A DNA stretch of 33,234 nt from Desmonostoc geniculatum HA4340-LM1 (GTDB lineage: Bacteria; Cyanobacteriota; Cyanobacteriia; Cyanobacteriales; Nostocaceae). The notes below the pieces were generated by a model. It worked only from the letters and a program-made list of their open reading frames with translations. It ran no database searches and was not told where the DNA came from. The position numbers were made by a program, and so were the translations under genes. This document shows, in pieces, positions 22,570 through 31,055 of this stretch (position 1 is the stretch's first letter; every line of letters starts with the position of its first letter). Location: positions 1 to 33,234 of the forward strand of contig JAHHHB010000079.1 of NCBI GenBank assembly GCA_019359545.1. The letters are read 5' to 3'.

Positions 22570-23605
22570 AAAAAAACGATGCTATATTTTCACTAGATTT
22601 TATGATGTGCATTCCTGCCTCCGCAAATCTTGTAAACGCTGCATCTGCCTGTTCTGTGTAGTCCACAACACCGGGAACAACAACAGGGGAAGTGCAATCT
22701 TCTAGCAAATATATTTTTTGAGTAAGGGTGGCATCTACCTGTTTAATTTCTGTTAATAAATCGTCAATTGTCCAGGCGACACAATGACTTTTAGCTTGAC
22801 CACCAATAATTACAGCATCAAATTCTAAAAGTTGCTTAATTAACTGCGTGTTCTTTTGAGCAAGTGGACGGTTTTCAAAATCTTCTAAAACTTCTGGGCG
22901 TAAAATAGAATAGTTTTCTGTTAAAGGATTTTCGCCTTTAATTTCAAATTGGGTTTGATTTTGACGAGCAATACCGTGAAAAAAGATTGCTTCTTCTACT
23001 GATGAAACTAAAGCATGACCAATGCCACCCAGCATTGAATGATAAGGCCAAACTGTGAGGGGATATTTACCGTCTTGACTGAGTTGCTTAACGTAATGGT
23101 AAGCATGTTTTTTTAATAATTCGTAATTGCCATTAGTAACACTATCAGCAACTGCTGGGTTGACTTTCCAGATGCCTTGTTCGATATCTCCAGGAGTGAT
23201 ACTAGTAGCTGCCGGGGTGGGATGTTCTCCGGCGGCGTTCACCCAAAAGATGGGATGAAAAATTTGCGTTGCTGTGTGAGTATCTAAGGTGGGGACAATT
23301 TTTGTGATTAGTCCTAAGTTGCGATAGATAAACTCAGATAATCGCCGATTATCATCCACTGCCGCAGTACCGCTTCTTCCTCCTACAAATAATTCAAATC
23401 CAGGAATGCAGAAGGTATTTTGAACATCAATTAATAGTAGGCAAATGCGGGTTTTCTCTGAAGATGCAGGTTGAATATTCTGTTGTTTTGCCCAGGTTTC
23501 GGCTGCCGCTGCAATTTCTTGGTAAGGTACGCGCCAGACTTCGCCGACTTTATCGGGGTTAAAGTGCGAGGGAATTGGTAGTTGGGGTGTTGTTTGGGTA
23601 TTCAT
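22568..23605 (-). CDS. isochorismatase-like cysteine hydrolase (nicotinamidase-related)
   Basis: A 345-residue cysteine hydrolase of the isochorismatase/nicotinamidase superfamily. The catalytic triad appears as D60 (LLIDVQNTFC), a lysine near K147 (GIWKVNP), and C275 (GGQAKSHCVAWT). DTH (107-110 region: TLDTHT) and WPYHS (H189) fit the metal-binding residues of nicotinamidases. It is longer than typical nicotinamidases (about 200 residues), with extra N-terminal and central segments. It may deamidate nicotinamide or another amide; the substrate is not certain. The stop codon lies within the right arm of a hairpin repeat. Confidence 0.85.
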   Translation of the reverse strand: MNTQTTPQLPIPSHFNPDKVGEVWRVPYQEIAAAAETWAKQQNIQPASSEKTRICLLLIDVQNTFCIPGFELFVGGRSGTAAVDDNRRLSEFIYRNLGLITKIVPTLDTHTATQIFHPIFWVNAAGEHPTPAATSITPGDIEQGIWKVNPAVADSVTNGNYELLKKHAYHYVKQLSQDGKYPLTVWPYHSMLGGIGHALVSSVEEAIFFHGIARQNQTQFEIKGENPLTENYSILRPEVLEDFENRPLAQKNTQLIKQLLEFDAVIIGGQAKSHCVAWTIDDLLTEIKQVDATLTQKIYLLEDCTSPVVVPGVVDYTEQADAAFTRFAEAGMHIIKSSENIASFF

Positions 23606-23981
23606 AATTACAGTTTGATTTATTCTTTAATAACATCAATAATTTGAATCCCCAAATTTTTCAAGCCTAGTGTTACGTGGATGTTTTTTCTAGCATGGGA
23701 GTTAAAGCATTTGGTGATAAGTCTAATTTAGCTGATGATGTGGCGATCGCCTTCTGTTGTCCTCTCTACAGCATTAACCTCACAGTTTTTCGCTCTAATC
23801 CATACTCTGTGATTGGTTAAGACAATTTAAGGCGATCGCGCGTTATGATGCGATCGCCTTTGTTTCTTTATTTTCTTTTTTGTAATTCCATTACCCAAAA
23901 ATGCCCCTACTATGGCAATCTGGGAAACAGAGATTTATCAAATCTGATATTTTAGCTACAGCAAATTTGCCATTACAGGTT
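23606..23981. other. intergenic region upstream of ispG
   Basis: The 376 bases hold the ispG promoter and a strong hairpin. A 41-codon frame (23695-23820, starting MGVKAFGDKSN) is present but unrecognised and has no ribosome-binding site. Several HIP1 sites occur. The stretch 23901-23981 is open in frame with ispG, but I assign it to the leader. Confidence 0.5.
23829..23860 (+). terminator. hairpin built from two HIP1 sites, with T-rich tail
   Basis: AAGGCGATCGC (23829-23839) and GCGATCGCCTT (23850-23860) form a perfect 11-bp GC-rich stem with a 10-base loop. A T-rich tract follows (TTGTTTCTTTATTTTCTTTTTTG). This looks like an intrinsic terminator, but it lies in the ispG leader with no gene upstream on this strand, so it may act as an attenuator or only block antisense/read-through transcription. 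Confidence 0.5.
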
Positions 23982-25208
23982 ATGCAAACTCTGCCCACAC
24001 TGGATACTGCAAATACTACATCAACTCAACCTACCTTTGATACAACTATCAAGCGGCGTCAAACCCGTCCTGTAAAGGTAGGTAATGTCACCATTGGGGG
24101 TGGCTACCCCGTTGTGGTGCAGTCAATGATTAACGAAGACACTCTTGATATTGATGGTTCTGTGGCTGCTATTCGTCGGTTGCACGAAATTGGCTGCGAA
24201 ATTGTCCGCGTCACAGTGCCAAGTATGGCTCATGCCAAAGCGTTAGCAGAAATTAAACAAAAATTAATTAAAACTTACCAAGACGTGCCAATTGTGGCTG
24301 ATGTCCATCACAATGGCATGAAAATTGCTCTGGAAGTCTCCAAGCACATAGAGAAGGTGCGGATTAATCCAGGGTTGTATGTCTTTGAAAAGCCAAACTT
24401 TAATAGAACCGAATATACTCAAACCGAATTTGACGAAATCGGCGAAAAAATCCGCGAAACTCTAGAACCTCTGGTAGTTTCTTTGCGCGATCAAGGTAAA
24501 TCAATGCGAATTGGGGTAAATCACGGTTCCCTGGCTGAGAGAATGCTATTTACCTACGGTGACACCCCTGAAGGAATGGTGGAATCAGCCATAGAATTTA
24601 TTCGCATCTGTGAATCTTTAGATTTTCGTAACTTGGTAATTTCCATGAAAGCTTCACGAGTACCGGTGATGGTAGCCGCCTATCGCCTCATAGCTAAACG
24701 TATGGATGAGCTAGGTATGGATTATCCGTTACATTTGGGTGTTACCGAAGCCGGTGATGGCGAATATGGACGAATCAAATCCACTGCTGGAATTGCGACA
24801 TTACTCGCTGATGGCATCGGCGACACAATTCGCGTGTCACTGACAGAACCACCAGAAAAGGAAATTCCCGTTTGCTACAGCATTCTCCAAGCTTTGGGAT
24901 TGCGGAAAACAATGGTGGAATATGTCGCCTGTCCTTCTTGTGGACGAACTTTGTTTAACTTAGAAGAAGTGCTACACAAAGTCCGGGAAGCCACCAAACA
25001 TTTAACTGGTCTGGACATAGCAGTTATGGGCTGCATTGTCAACGGTCCGGGAGAAATGGCAGATGCCGACTATGGTTATGTCGGTAAAACACCTGGTTAC
25101 ATTTCTTTGTATCGTGGCAGAGAAGAAATTAAAAAAGTCCCAGAAGACAAAGGCGTAGAGGAATTAATCAACCTGATTAAGGCAGATGAACGCTGGGTAG
25201 AGCCGTAA
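23982..25208 (+). CDS. ispG: 4-hydroxy-3-methylbut-2-enyl diphosphate synthase
   Basis: IspG (GcpE), the [4Fe-4S] enzyme that converts MEcPP into HMBPP in the MEP pathway, using ferredoxin in cyanobacteria. Recognisable blocks are the N-terminal VKVGNVTIGGGYPVVVQSM, VADVHHNGMKIALE, RIGVNHGSLAERM, and the cluster cysteines in ACPSCGRT and MGCIVNGPGEM. ATG at 23982 (MQTLPTLDTANTTS) gives 408 residues, the usual cyanobacterial length; an upstream in-frame ATG at 23901 would add 27 poorly conserved residues. A hairpin with T-rich tail lies in the leader. Confidence 0.95.
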   Translation: MQTLPTLDTANTTSTQPTFDTTIKRRQTRPVKVGNVTIGGGYPVVVQSMINEDTLDIDGSVAAIRRLHEIGCEIVRVTVPSMAHAKALAEIKQKLIKTYQDVPIVADVHHNGMKIALEVSKHIEKVRINPGLYVFEKPNFNRTEYTQTEFDEIGEKIRETLEPLVVSLRDQGKSMRIGVNHGSLAERMLFTYGDTPEGMVESAIEFIRICESLDFRNLVISMKASRVPVMVAAYRLIAKRMDELGMDYPLHLGVTEAGDGEYGRIKSTAGIATLLADGIGDTIRVSLTEPPEKEIPVCYSILQALGLRKTMVEYVACPSCGRTLFNLEEVLHKVREATKHLTGLDIAVMGCIVNGPGEMADADYGYVGKTPGYISLYRGREEIKKVPEDKGVEELINLIKADERWVEP

Positions 25209-25373
25209 GGGGAATGGGGGCATGGGGCATGGGGCAGAATTTCTAACTGATTACTCAGCACTGGCTCAACGCCCCGCTACCGCTAACAACACTCCTCAGT
25301 CAACAGTCAACAGTCAGCACTCCCATGCCCCATGCCCAATGCCCAATGCCCAATGCCCAATGCCCAATTCTTA
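25209..25373. repeat. repeat elements between ispG and ctpA
   Basis: GGGGAATGGGGGCATGGGGCATGGGG starts right after the ispG stop codon. CAACAGT heptamers (25301-25314, with flanking partial units) match the STRR3-type repeat, and ATGCCCA heptamers fill 25324-25370. The region up to the ctpA start (25518) shows no gene; an open frame from TTG 25444 is in phase with ctpA but probably untranslated. Confidence 0.85.
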
Positions 25374-25518
25374 AAACTTTTGTATAGATAGCCACCAAGA
25401 TCGCCTGATTGTCAAGTATTTTGTTGAAATTAGAAATACATGCTTGACCTTTACAGTAATACCCTGTGTTAGATTGAGCATACTGACTATAAATTTTCCC
25501 TCTGACGCAGCTGTCATT

Positions 25519-26805
25519 ATGGTGATTACAAAAAATAGGCTTGTTTTGGGTGCTACGGCAGTAACACTCTCCACGATCGCAGTTACTAGCCTTGGCATTC
25601 ACTCGCGAGGTCAGGCTTTATTTAAAGCAAGTCCGAAAGAATTGGTGGACGAAGTATGGCAAAATATATACCGCAATTACGTAGACGGTACCTTTAACCA
25701 GGTAGATTGGCAGGCTGTTCGTAACGAGTATGTGAAGAACAAGTCCTACAGTAATCAACAGGAAGCTTATAAGTCCATTCGGGAAATGCTCAAAAAGCTA
25801 GATGACCCATATACCCGATTTATGGACCCAGGGGAATTCAAGAATATGCAAGTGGATACCTCTGGAGAATTAACAGGAATTGGTATCACAATCAGTCAGG
25901 ATGAAAAAACCAAACAACTGGTTGTAATTGCGCCAATTGAAGATACGCCAGCCTTTAAAGCTGGTGTTTTAGCCAAAGATGTCATCCTCAAAATTGATGA
26001 CAAAAGCACCAAGGGGATGGATACCAATCAGGCAGTATCTTTGATTAGAGGAGAAGCAGGAACCCAAGTCAGCCTAACGATTCAGCGAAACGGTCAGACA
26101 AAGCAATTTAACATCAAACGGGCGCGGATTGAAATTCACCCAGTTAAATATTCTCAAAAACAAACTCCAGCAGGTAATCTTGGCTACATTCGCCTGAATC
26201 AATTCAGCGCCAATGCTGGTAAAGAAATGCAAGCGGCTATCAGAGATTTAGAAAGCAAAAAAGTATCTGGATATATCCTCGATTTACGTGGTAATCCAGG
26301 CGGTTTATTGTTCTCCAGTATAGAAATTGCCCGGATGTGGTTAAATAAAGGCACAATCGTTTCTACCATTGACCGCCAAGGTGAGCGAGAACGAGAGGTG
26401 GCAAACGGGCGGGCGCTGACAAATAAACCGTTGGTGGTATTAGTGGATAAAGGTTCAGCCAGTGCCAGTGAAATACTCTCAGGAGCTTTGCAGGACAACA
26501 AACGTGCAGTTTTAGTGGGTACTCAAACCTTCGGTAAGGGATTAGTGCAATCGGTACGTCCCCTAGAAGATGGTTCAGGTTTAGCGGTGACCATTGCAAA
26601 ATACCACACACCTAGCGATCGCGATATTAATAAGCATGGTATCGATCCAGATGTGAAGGTGGATTTAACTGATGCCCAGCGACAAGACTTGTGGCTCAAC
26701 GAACGTGACAAACTCGCTACCCTAAAAGACCCCCAATTCGCTAAAGCAGTGGAAGTGATAGGTAAGCAACTTGCTGCTAAACGCACAGCCACAGCAGAAA
26801 AATAA
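25519..26805 (+). CDS. carboxyl-terminal processing protease (S41 family)
   Basis: A 428-residue CtpA-type serine protease. It has an N-terminal signal anchor (MVITKNRLVLGATAVTLSTIAV), a domain with DDPYTRFMDPGEF, a PDZ domain (about 100-185; GIGITISQDEKTKQLVV), and the S41 core LDLRGNPGGLL. Catalytic S315 (KGSASASEI) and K340 (FGKGLVQ) are 25 residues apart, with Q344, as in D1-processing CtpA. Cyanobacteria have CtpA (matures PSII D1), CtpB and CtpC; the exact paralogue is uncertain. ATG at 25519 is chosen because the signal anchor begins there. The gene is convergent with a small hypothetical gene across a repeat element. Confidence 0.92.
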   Translation: MVITKNRLVLGATAVTLSTIAVTSLGIHSRGQALFKASPKELVDEVWQNIYRNYVDGTFNQVDWQAVRNEYVKNKSYSNQQEAYKSIREMLKKLDDPYTRFMDPGEFKNMQVDTSGELTGIGITISQDEKTKQLVVIAPIEDTPAFKAGVLAKDVILKIDDKSTKGMDTNQAVSLIRGEAGTQVSLTIQRNGQTKQFNIKRARIEIHPVKYSQKQTPAGNLGYIRLNQFSANAGKEMQAAIRDLESKKVSGYILDLRGNPGGLLFSSIEIARMWLNKGTIVSTIDRQGEREREVANGRALTNKPLVVLVDKGSASASEILSGALQDNKRAVLVGTQTFGKGLVQSVRPLEDGSGLAVTIAKYHTPSDRDINKHGIDPDVKVDLTDAQRQDLWLNERDKLATLKDPQFAKAVEVIGKQLAAKRTATAEK

Positions 26806-26816
26806 CCATACTCCTG

Positions 26817-27008
26817 TGGGCATGCGGCATGGGGAGATGGGGCATGGGAGCAGGGGGGCAGAGGAGCAGAGGAGCAGAGGAGAAGTTGCTGCAATCTTTC
26901 CCCTCCGCCCCTTTGCCCCTCCGCTTTTCTGCCTCTTGTGCCCAATGCCCAATGCCCAATGCCCAATGCCCAATGCCCCATGCCCAATGCCCCATGCCCA
27001 ATGCCCCA
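26817..27008. repeat. G-rich/C-rich repeat element between convergent genes
   Basis: GGGCATGCGGCATGGGGAGATGGGGCATGGG and GGGGCAGAGGAGCAGAGGAGCAGAGG on the left face CCCCTCCGCCCCTTTGCCCC and then a long ATGCCCA array on the right. It fills the entire gap between the ctpA gene and the small gene at 27010, and the latter's stop codon touches it. Confidence 0.9.
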
Positions 27009-27009
27009 C

Positions 27010-27195
27010 TCAAACTGGTTGGCACTTCCCAGTTCTAATGAGTCCGACACGATGGGTGATCGCTTCTTCTTGTGAACTATAAGGCCCCCACTGTTCTATA
27101 ATCTCTGGATTGTCCTCTCCTACTTGGTTGCTGGAGACTATTTCGCAATAACCAGCAGGATGCTTGATAATATACCATTTTTGTGTGTTGTTCAT
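27010..27195 (-). CDS. small conserved hypothetical protein
   Basis: A 61-residue protein starting MNNTQKWYIIKHPAGYCEIV and ending RVGLIRTGKCQPV. I recognise the pattern (WYI.KHP.G.CEI, then EEWGP..SQEEAI..RVGLIRAGKCQP) as a small protein frequent in Nostocales genomes, sometimes labelled a DDE-transposase-family protein without visible reason. No catalytic motif or membrane segment is present. The ATG at 27195 is preferred to upstream in-frame starts because the conserved sequence starts there. It lies 97 bp downstream of the CHAT gene, on the same strand, so it could be the last gene of that transcript. Function unknown. Confidence 0.6.
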   Translation of the reverse strand: MNNTQKWYIIKHPAGYCEIVSSNQVGEDNPEIIEQWGPYSSQEEAITHRVGLIRTGKCQPV

Positions 27196-27291
27196 GCTGG
27201 AAGTGAAAATTTGGTTTTTTATAGTAAGAATTGTACAAAGCAGATCGCTAGGACATACATTAAGACTCTTGTATAGTATGAGAATTGTCAC

Positions 27292-29415
27292 TCAACGAAT
27301 ACGTACAAATCCAGCTTCACTCATCAGTTGTTGTCCCTGATTTGTTAGCAGCATTTCGGCGTATGCCTCGCCCACTTTTTGTTCTAAACTGCCATTATTC
27401 TGCTTAACTATGACAAACATCTGGCGTGTAATTGGATACTGACCTGTTTTGAAAGCATCAATGTTTAACTTGTTCCGCTGATTCGGACATTGATCGGCTT
27501 TAATCAAAGGTTTTATGTAAGGAGCTACAAAACTCTTTCCTTGTCTGGCGATTGGCAATGGCTTAACCTTGCATTGGGGAACAACTTCTGGTGCCGAAGC
27601 GTAGTAAATACCACCGCGATCGCTCGCTAATTTTCTCAGACCATCTGTTGTATTGTAAACGTATACTACGTTACTTCCAATTTTTTCTCCACTGAGAATG
27701 TTGTCAGCAAAAAACTCTACAGTGCCTCCGTCTTGAAAGTGACGGGAGTAAGCAGTAATTTTAAGGTCAGGGCCGCCTACCTGTTTCCAGTTAGTTATTT
27801 TATCAGTGTAAATATCTTTGATTTGAGTTAGAGTTAGCCCTGGAATTTGCAGATCGGGGTGAACAGCGATCGCTAATCCTTCTAAAACCACTGGAATCTG
27901 TGTGAGAGTAAATCCACGTCGCTGAGCTTGTTGATATTCTCTGTTGGCGATCGGGCGGGAGGATTGAGCAAAGGTGAGTTGTCCTTCCAACAACATCCGA
28001 ATTCCCGTACCGGAACCTGGCGTAGCATTAATCGCATCGGTATAGCGTAACTCAAATTTCGGATGAGCTTTGTTGATTTTAGGATCTATATTTTTCCGAA
28101 TTGATGCCCAAGATGTGCTACCACCATATAGCCATGTTCCGTCAGGAGCAGCGACGGAACTAAAATCGGAGTCGGGTTTTTTGCCAGGAAAAAAATATAA
28201 TGCACCACCGCTAACAAGCACACCAAGTAAACCAATGAATAACCACGGATTGATGTTTTTCTTTAGTTTATGAGTTGAATTTTCTGCCTTGATTGGAGTC
28301 GGCTTTGGCGGAGAAATTTCACACAATCCATCCCAAGTCAATGGTTCAACATTGGCTTGAATACAAATTGTTGGCAACCAAATTGCACCAGGGTAATCTG
28401 ACTTAAAATGTTCTAGACGTTTGCGTGCTTTTTTAACAGAAGTAAATAGTGATTTATGATTATGGGTAAATTCTTTAAAAAAGTACCTTAAAAAATCTAT
28501 TGCTACGGGATCGGGCACTGGTTCCCGCATGACAATAACTTGAGGCAAATGTAGTTGTGCAAGTTCGTTAGCTAATCCCAAACCATCGCAGGAATTAAAA
28601 ATTGCTAACTGTAATCCTTTATCAATAGCTTGCTTTAAAGCCTCCTTAAAATCTTCAATACTCAACCTATCTTTGTCATTGAGTTCAATCCAACCTATCT
28701 GTCCATCTTCTTGACTGCCACTGTGTCCTGTAAACACAAAAATATGATAACCTTGTTCATCCCAAAGCGCTTCACACAACTCTTTGCGGCTAGGCTGCAT
28801 TAAACAGAGTACTTCTACTCCATCTTTTTCTAAATCCTGAATTAGCTTTAAGTCATCTTTTGTATTAATTCCATCGCTCCTACCAACAGCGACTAAAATT
28901 CTGATATGTTGGCTTTGAGGAACTAGTTTATCGCTCTGTTTATTTTTATTTTTGGGCGCATTTAGAGCAATTTCGGCATTGGGATAGTGTTCTTCAAATA
29001 AATTCCATTCTTGCCAAGGAAGGCGGCGGAAGTCGATATCTTTGGCATCGATGATGACGCGAATCTCTTCATTTGATTGATGCAATTGCTGAGCGATCGC
29101 AATTAATCTATCCCGAATTGGTCGCCACTTGTAATCGGAAGTATTCAGCCATTGATTTAGCTGGTCTTTGACTGCGGCAGTCTGTTCCGCGTGGGAATGA
29201 ATTGTCACACTTTTGGGTGTGAGACGGAACGTAGCACAAGAACGCACAGCCTCGATTTGGCGATACGCTGACTGCCATTCATTAAAAGATGATTCTAAAT
29301 TTGCTGGTAACGGAGGCAGAAACCCTTCTGTTTCTTCATCCAAGTTCTTCACCGTCAGAATCACCAGAAATCCATCTGGTAAATTACGTCTGAGTTTCAA
29401 CTTGACGATCGCCAT
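27292..29415 (-). CDS. CHAT (caspase-like) protease - membrane helix - PstS-like binding domain fusion
   Basis: A 707-residue three-part protein. Residues 1-150 are a conserved N-terminal region; 165-355 are a CHAT domain with catalytic His231 (FVFTGHSGSQEDG) and Cys276 (AIFNSCDGLG). Residues about 390-410 form one hydrophobic helix (PWLFIGLLGVLVSGGALYFF), preceded by lysines that favour a cytoplasmic N-terminus. Residues about 425-707 are a PstS-family periplasmic-binding-protein domain (GGSTSWASI, GSGTGIRMLLEG, SSRPIANREY, and DIYTDKITNWKQVGG). The start has a strong ribosome-binding site (AGGAGA), 21 bp after the DUF1822 stop. I infer a receptor protease: ligand binding outside controls a caspase-like protease inside. 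It lacks a signal peptide and any ABC-transporter partner. CHAT proteases include effectors activated by partners, such as Craspase. Confidence 0.88.
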   Translation of the reverse strand: MAIVKLKLRRNLPDGFLVILTVKNLDEETEGFLPPLPANLESSFNEWQSAYRQIEAVRSCATFRLTPKSVTIHSHAEQTAAVKDQLNQWLNTSDYKWRPIRDRLIAIAQQLHQSNEEIRVIIDAKDIDFRRLPWQEWNLFEEHYPNAEIALNAPKNKNKQSDKLVPQSQHIRILVAVGRSDGINTKDDLKLIQDLEKDGVEVLCLMQPSRKELCEALWDEQGYHIFVFTGHSGSQEDGQIGWIELNDKDRLSIEDFKEALKQAIDKGLQLAIFNSCDGLGLANELAQLHLPQVIVMREPVPDPVAIDFLRYFFKEFTHNHKSLFTSVKKARKRLEHFKSDYPGAIWLPTICIQANVEPLTWDGLCEISPPKPTPIKAENSTHKLKKNINPWLFIGLLGVLVSGGALYFFPGKKPDSDFSSVAAPDGTWLYGGSTSWASIRKNIDPKINKAHPKFELRYTDAINATPGSGTGIRMLLEGQLTFAQSSRPIANREYQQAQRRGFTLTQIPVVLEGLAIAVHPDLQIPGLTLTQIKDIYTDKITNWKQVGGPDLKITAYSRHFQDGGTVEFFADNILSGEKIGSNVVYVYNTTDGLRKLASDRGGIYYASAPEVVPQCKVKPLPIARQGKSFVAPYIKPLIKADQCPNQRNKLNIDAFKTGQYPITRQMFVIVKQNNGSLEQKVGEAYAEMLLTNQGQQLMSEAGFVRIR

Positions 29416-29436
29416 TGTTGTCTCCTTTTGTTTGTT

Positions 29437-30342
29437 TTAAACAACAAACTCTTCCATCAGACTTGTTTCCCCTAACACTATCTTGACACTGAATTTTTCC
29501 TCGTGTTGGCAGCTAAACTCTAGTTGCATCCAATCATCTGAGCTTCTTGCTTGCACTTCCATGCCAGTGTTTCCATCTGTATCAAGGACTATCAGTTGTA
29601 AAGAAGCTGGTAGATGAATAGCATCGTCACCCGGATAAACCCGCAAGCGAATGTCGAAAACTTCACTGTCAGTGGGAGTCAACTGCACTAACAACAGCAC
29701 TTGTCTGCCTAAGTCAATCACTTTTGCCCGACTGATGGAATTTGTGGAAGGGCGAGTCATTGTAGTACTGCTTCTGAAATTGTTAGCAAACACTAACTCT
29801 GGGGGTTGCCAATTTGCTTGGAAGATTCCCGTCACCCATTGACGCAGATTTACCAATAGCGAACACCTGTGTATAATCTCGAAAAGAGCATCAAAAGATT
29901 GTAATTGTGCTATTTCCAGTATTTGTGGTGATTCAGTCATCGCCACTGCTGGGGTAAATCCCAGTAATTCTACATAATCTAATTTCTGACTAAACTGAAC
30001 TGCTACATAACCAATGCGGTCTTGTGTCATCGTCGGAGGTAAGACGATGGCAACTTCACCCGGTAGCACCGGACGACATTCGAGTTTGCCAACACCAGGC
30101 AACACTAAGTCAGCAACATCAAAAATTGCCCTTAAACCGCGATGCCAGCTATCGCCTTGATTTAGGGCTGTTTGAATGTTTAGCCATTTGAGATAACTGT
30201 GAACGGCATAAACGGCTAGGGTATTGAGATAAACTTGTTTTCCCTTTTGGGGGTTATCTTGCTGGGCGGCAAATTCCTCAGCCCAACGATGGGCATTTGG
30301 AGGGAGAGGGACGCTTAAAACATGTGATTGTGTGCTACTCAT
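29437..30342 (-). CDS. DUF1822 family protein
   Basis: A 301-residue protein of the cyanobacterial DUF1822 family, recognised by VPLPPNAHRWAEEFAAQQ at the N-terminus, GKQVYLNTLAVYAVHSYLKWL, the GLRAIFDVADLVLPGVGKLECRPVLPG block, and IGYVAVQF. No catalytic or membrane motif is evident. Its ATG overlaps the stop codon of the sigma-like gene (ATGA, 4 bp), so translation is coupled, and the CHAT gene follows after 21 bp. Linked sigma-like/DUF1822/CHAT genes are a recurring cyanobacterial arrangement (from memory). It may be an anti-sigma-like or adaptor protein between the sigma factor and the protease, which is conjecture. Confidence 0.85.
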   Translation of the reverse strand: MSSTQSHVLSVPLPPNAHRWAEEFAAQQDNPQKGKQVYLNTLAVYAVHSYLKWLNIQTALNQGDSWHRGLRAIFDVADLVLPGVGKLECRPVLPGEVAIVLPPTMTQDRIGYVAVQFSQKLDYVELLGFTPAVAMTESPQILEIAQLQSFDALFEIIHRCSLLVNLRQWVTGIFQANWQPPELVFANNFRSSTTMTRPSTNSISRAKVIDLGRQVLLLVQLTPTDSEVFDIRLRVYPGDDAIHLPASLQLIVLDTDGNTGMEVQARSSDDWMQLEFSCQHEEKFSVKIVLGETSLMEEFVV

Positions 30343-31055
30343 TGGTCGTATCCGAAATTAATCCCAATTTCTCTTAACAGGGGAAGACAATTTTTCTTCC
30401 AGTGAGAGTAAAGAGTTTGATTGCTTATATTTAAATCTCTAGCAATATCAGAGATTTTATGAGGTGGATTTTCCACAAGTAAGCGCCTTGCCAATAATTG
30501 ACAATGGCATTCTGGTTTTTTTCGCAGATGACTAGCTGTTAATTTACCTTGTTCATCTTGCTCAATGTATTGCCAGATGCGTTTTCCAAGGCACTGACGC
30601 TGATTTTCTTGGATTTGGGCAATTTTGATATCCAGTAAATCTAAGGTAATAATTTGTGACTGACGGTCTGGCAAGATATTTAAGAGGCTTGTTTCGTCGC
30701 CCTCATCGTTACGGGTAAGTCTGTCTAAACTAATAGTATAATTACTGTCTGAAATGTATAAATCTTTAATGCGCCACTTGAGAAAGCCATTAATCCAGAT
30801 TACTAGGCTTTGTTGCAGAGAAGGCGATACTCCTTCGGAGTCACTTCGTGAACGCGCTTCAAATGCACAAATCTTCCGGCTCACCCATTCCCAAGTTAGA
30901 TTTAAAGCTTCTAAATAGTCTTGATGTCCTGACTTATAAATTCCAGGGAATTGTTGAATAAGCACAAGCAGTCTGTTTAACGCTTTCTGCCTCTCTGGAC
31001 TGGGGTCTGGGTAGCAGCATACCTCATCAATTAGTTTTTTAAGTTGTTCATCCAC
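30339..31055 (-). CDS. sigma-70-like (ECF-type) factor of the CHAT cassette
   Basis: A 238-residue protein related to the ECF-like sigma factors that accompany DUF1822 genes. The segment LVIWINGFLKWRIKDLY resembles region 2, and the C-terminal ISDIARDLNISNQTLYSHWKKN is a clear helix-turn-helix like region 4. It starts with GTG (31055), preceded by GGGAG at a suitable distance. Residues about 66-78 (EARSRSDSEGVSPS) come from a palindromic repeat inserted in frame, in the loop before the region 2 helix. Stop and next start overlap (ATGA). It presumably directs or regulates transcription of this locus, possibly including the divergent gene at 31440; whether it truly binds polymerase is untested. 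Confidence 0.78.
   Translation of the reverse strand: MDEQLKKLIDEVCCYPDPSPERQKALNRLLVLIQQFPGIYKSGHQDYLEALNLTWEWVSRKICAFEARSRSDSEGVSPSLQQSLVIWINGFLKWRIKDLYISDSNYTISLDRLTRNDEGDETSLLNILPDRQSQIITLDLLDIKIAQIQENQRQCLGKRIWQYIEQDEQGKLTASHLRKKPECHCQLLARRLLVENPPHKISDIARDLNISNQTLYSHWKKNCLPLLREIGINFGYDQ
30823..30857. repeat. in-frame GCGATACTCCTTCGGAG-type repeat in the sigma-like gene
   Basis: GGCGATACTCCTTCGGAGTC followed by ACTTCGTGAACGCGC is a well-known kind of Nostocales dispersed repeat. It contains the hairpin ACTCC-TTC-GGAGT (30829-30841). It is translated on the minus strand as RSRSDSEGVSPS. Confidence 0.75.

Noticed and set aside
26523..27082. Open frames in both strands across the 26817-27008 repeat
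   Set aside because: The predicted peptides are GHWALGIG-type or PNAQCPM-type repeats produced by heptamer arrays; they only reflect repeat structure.
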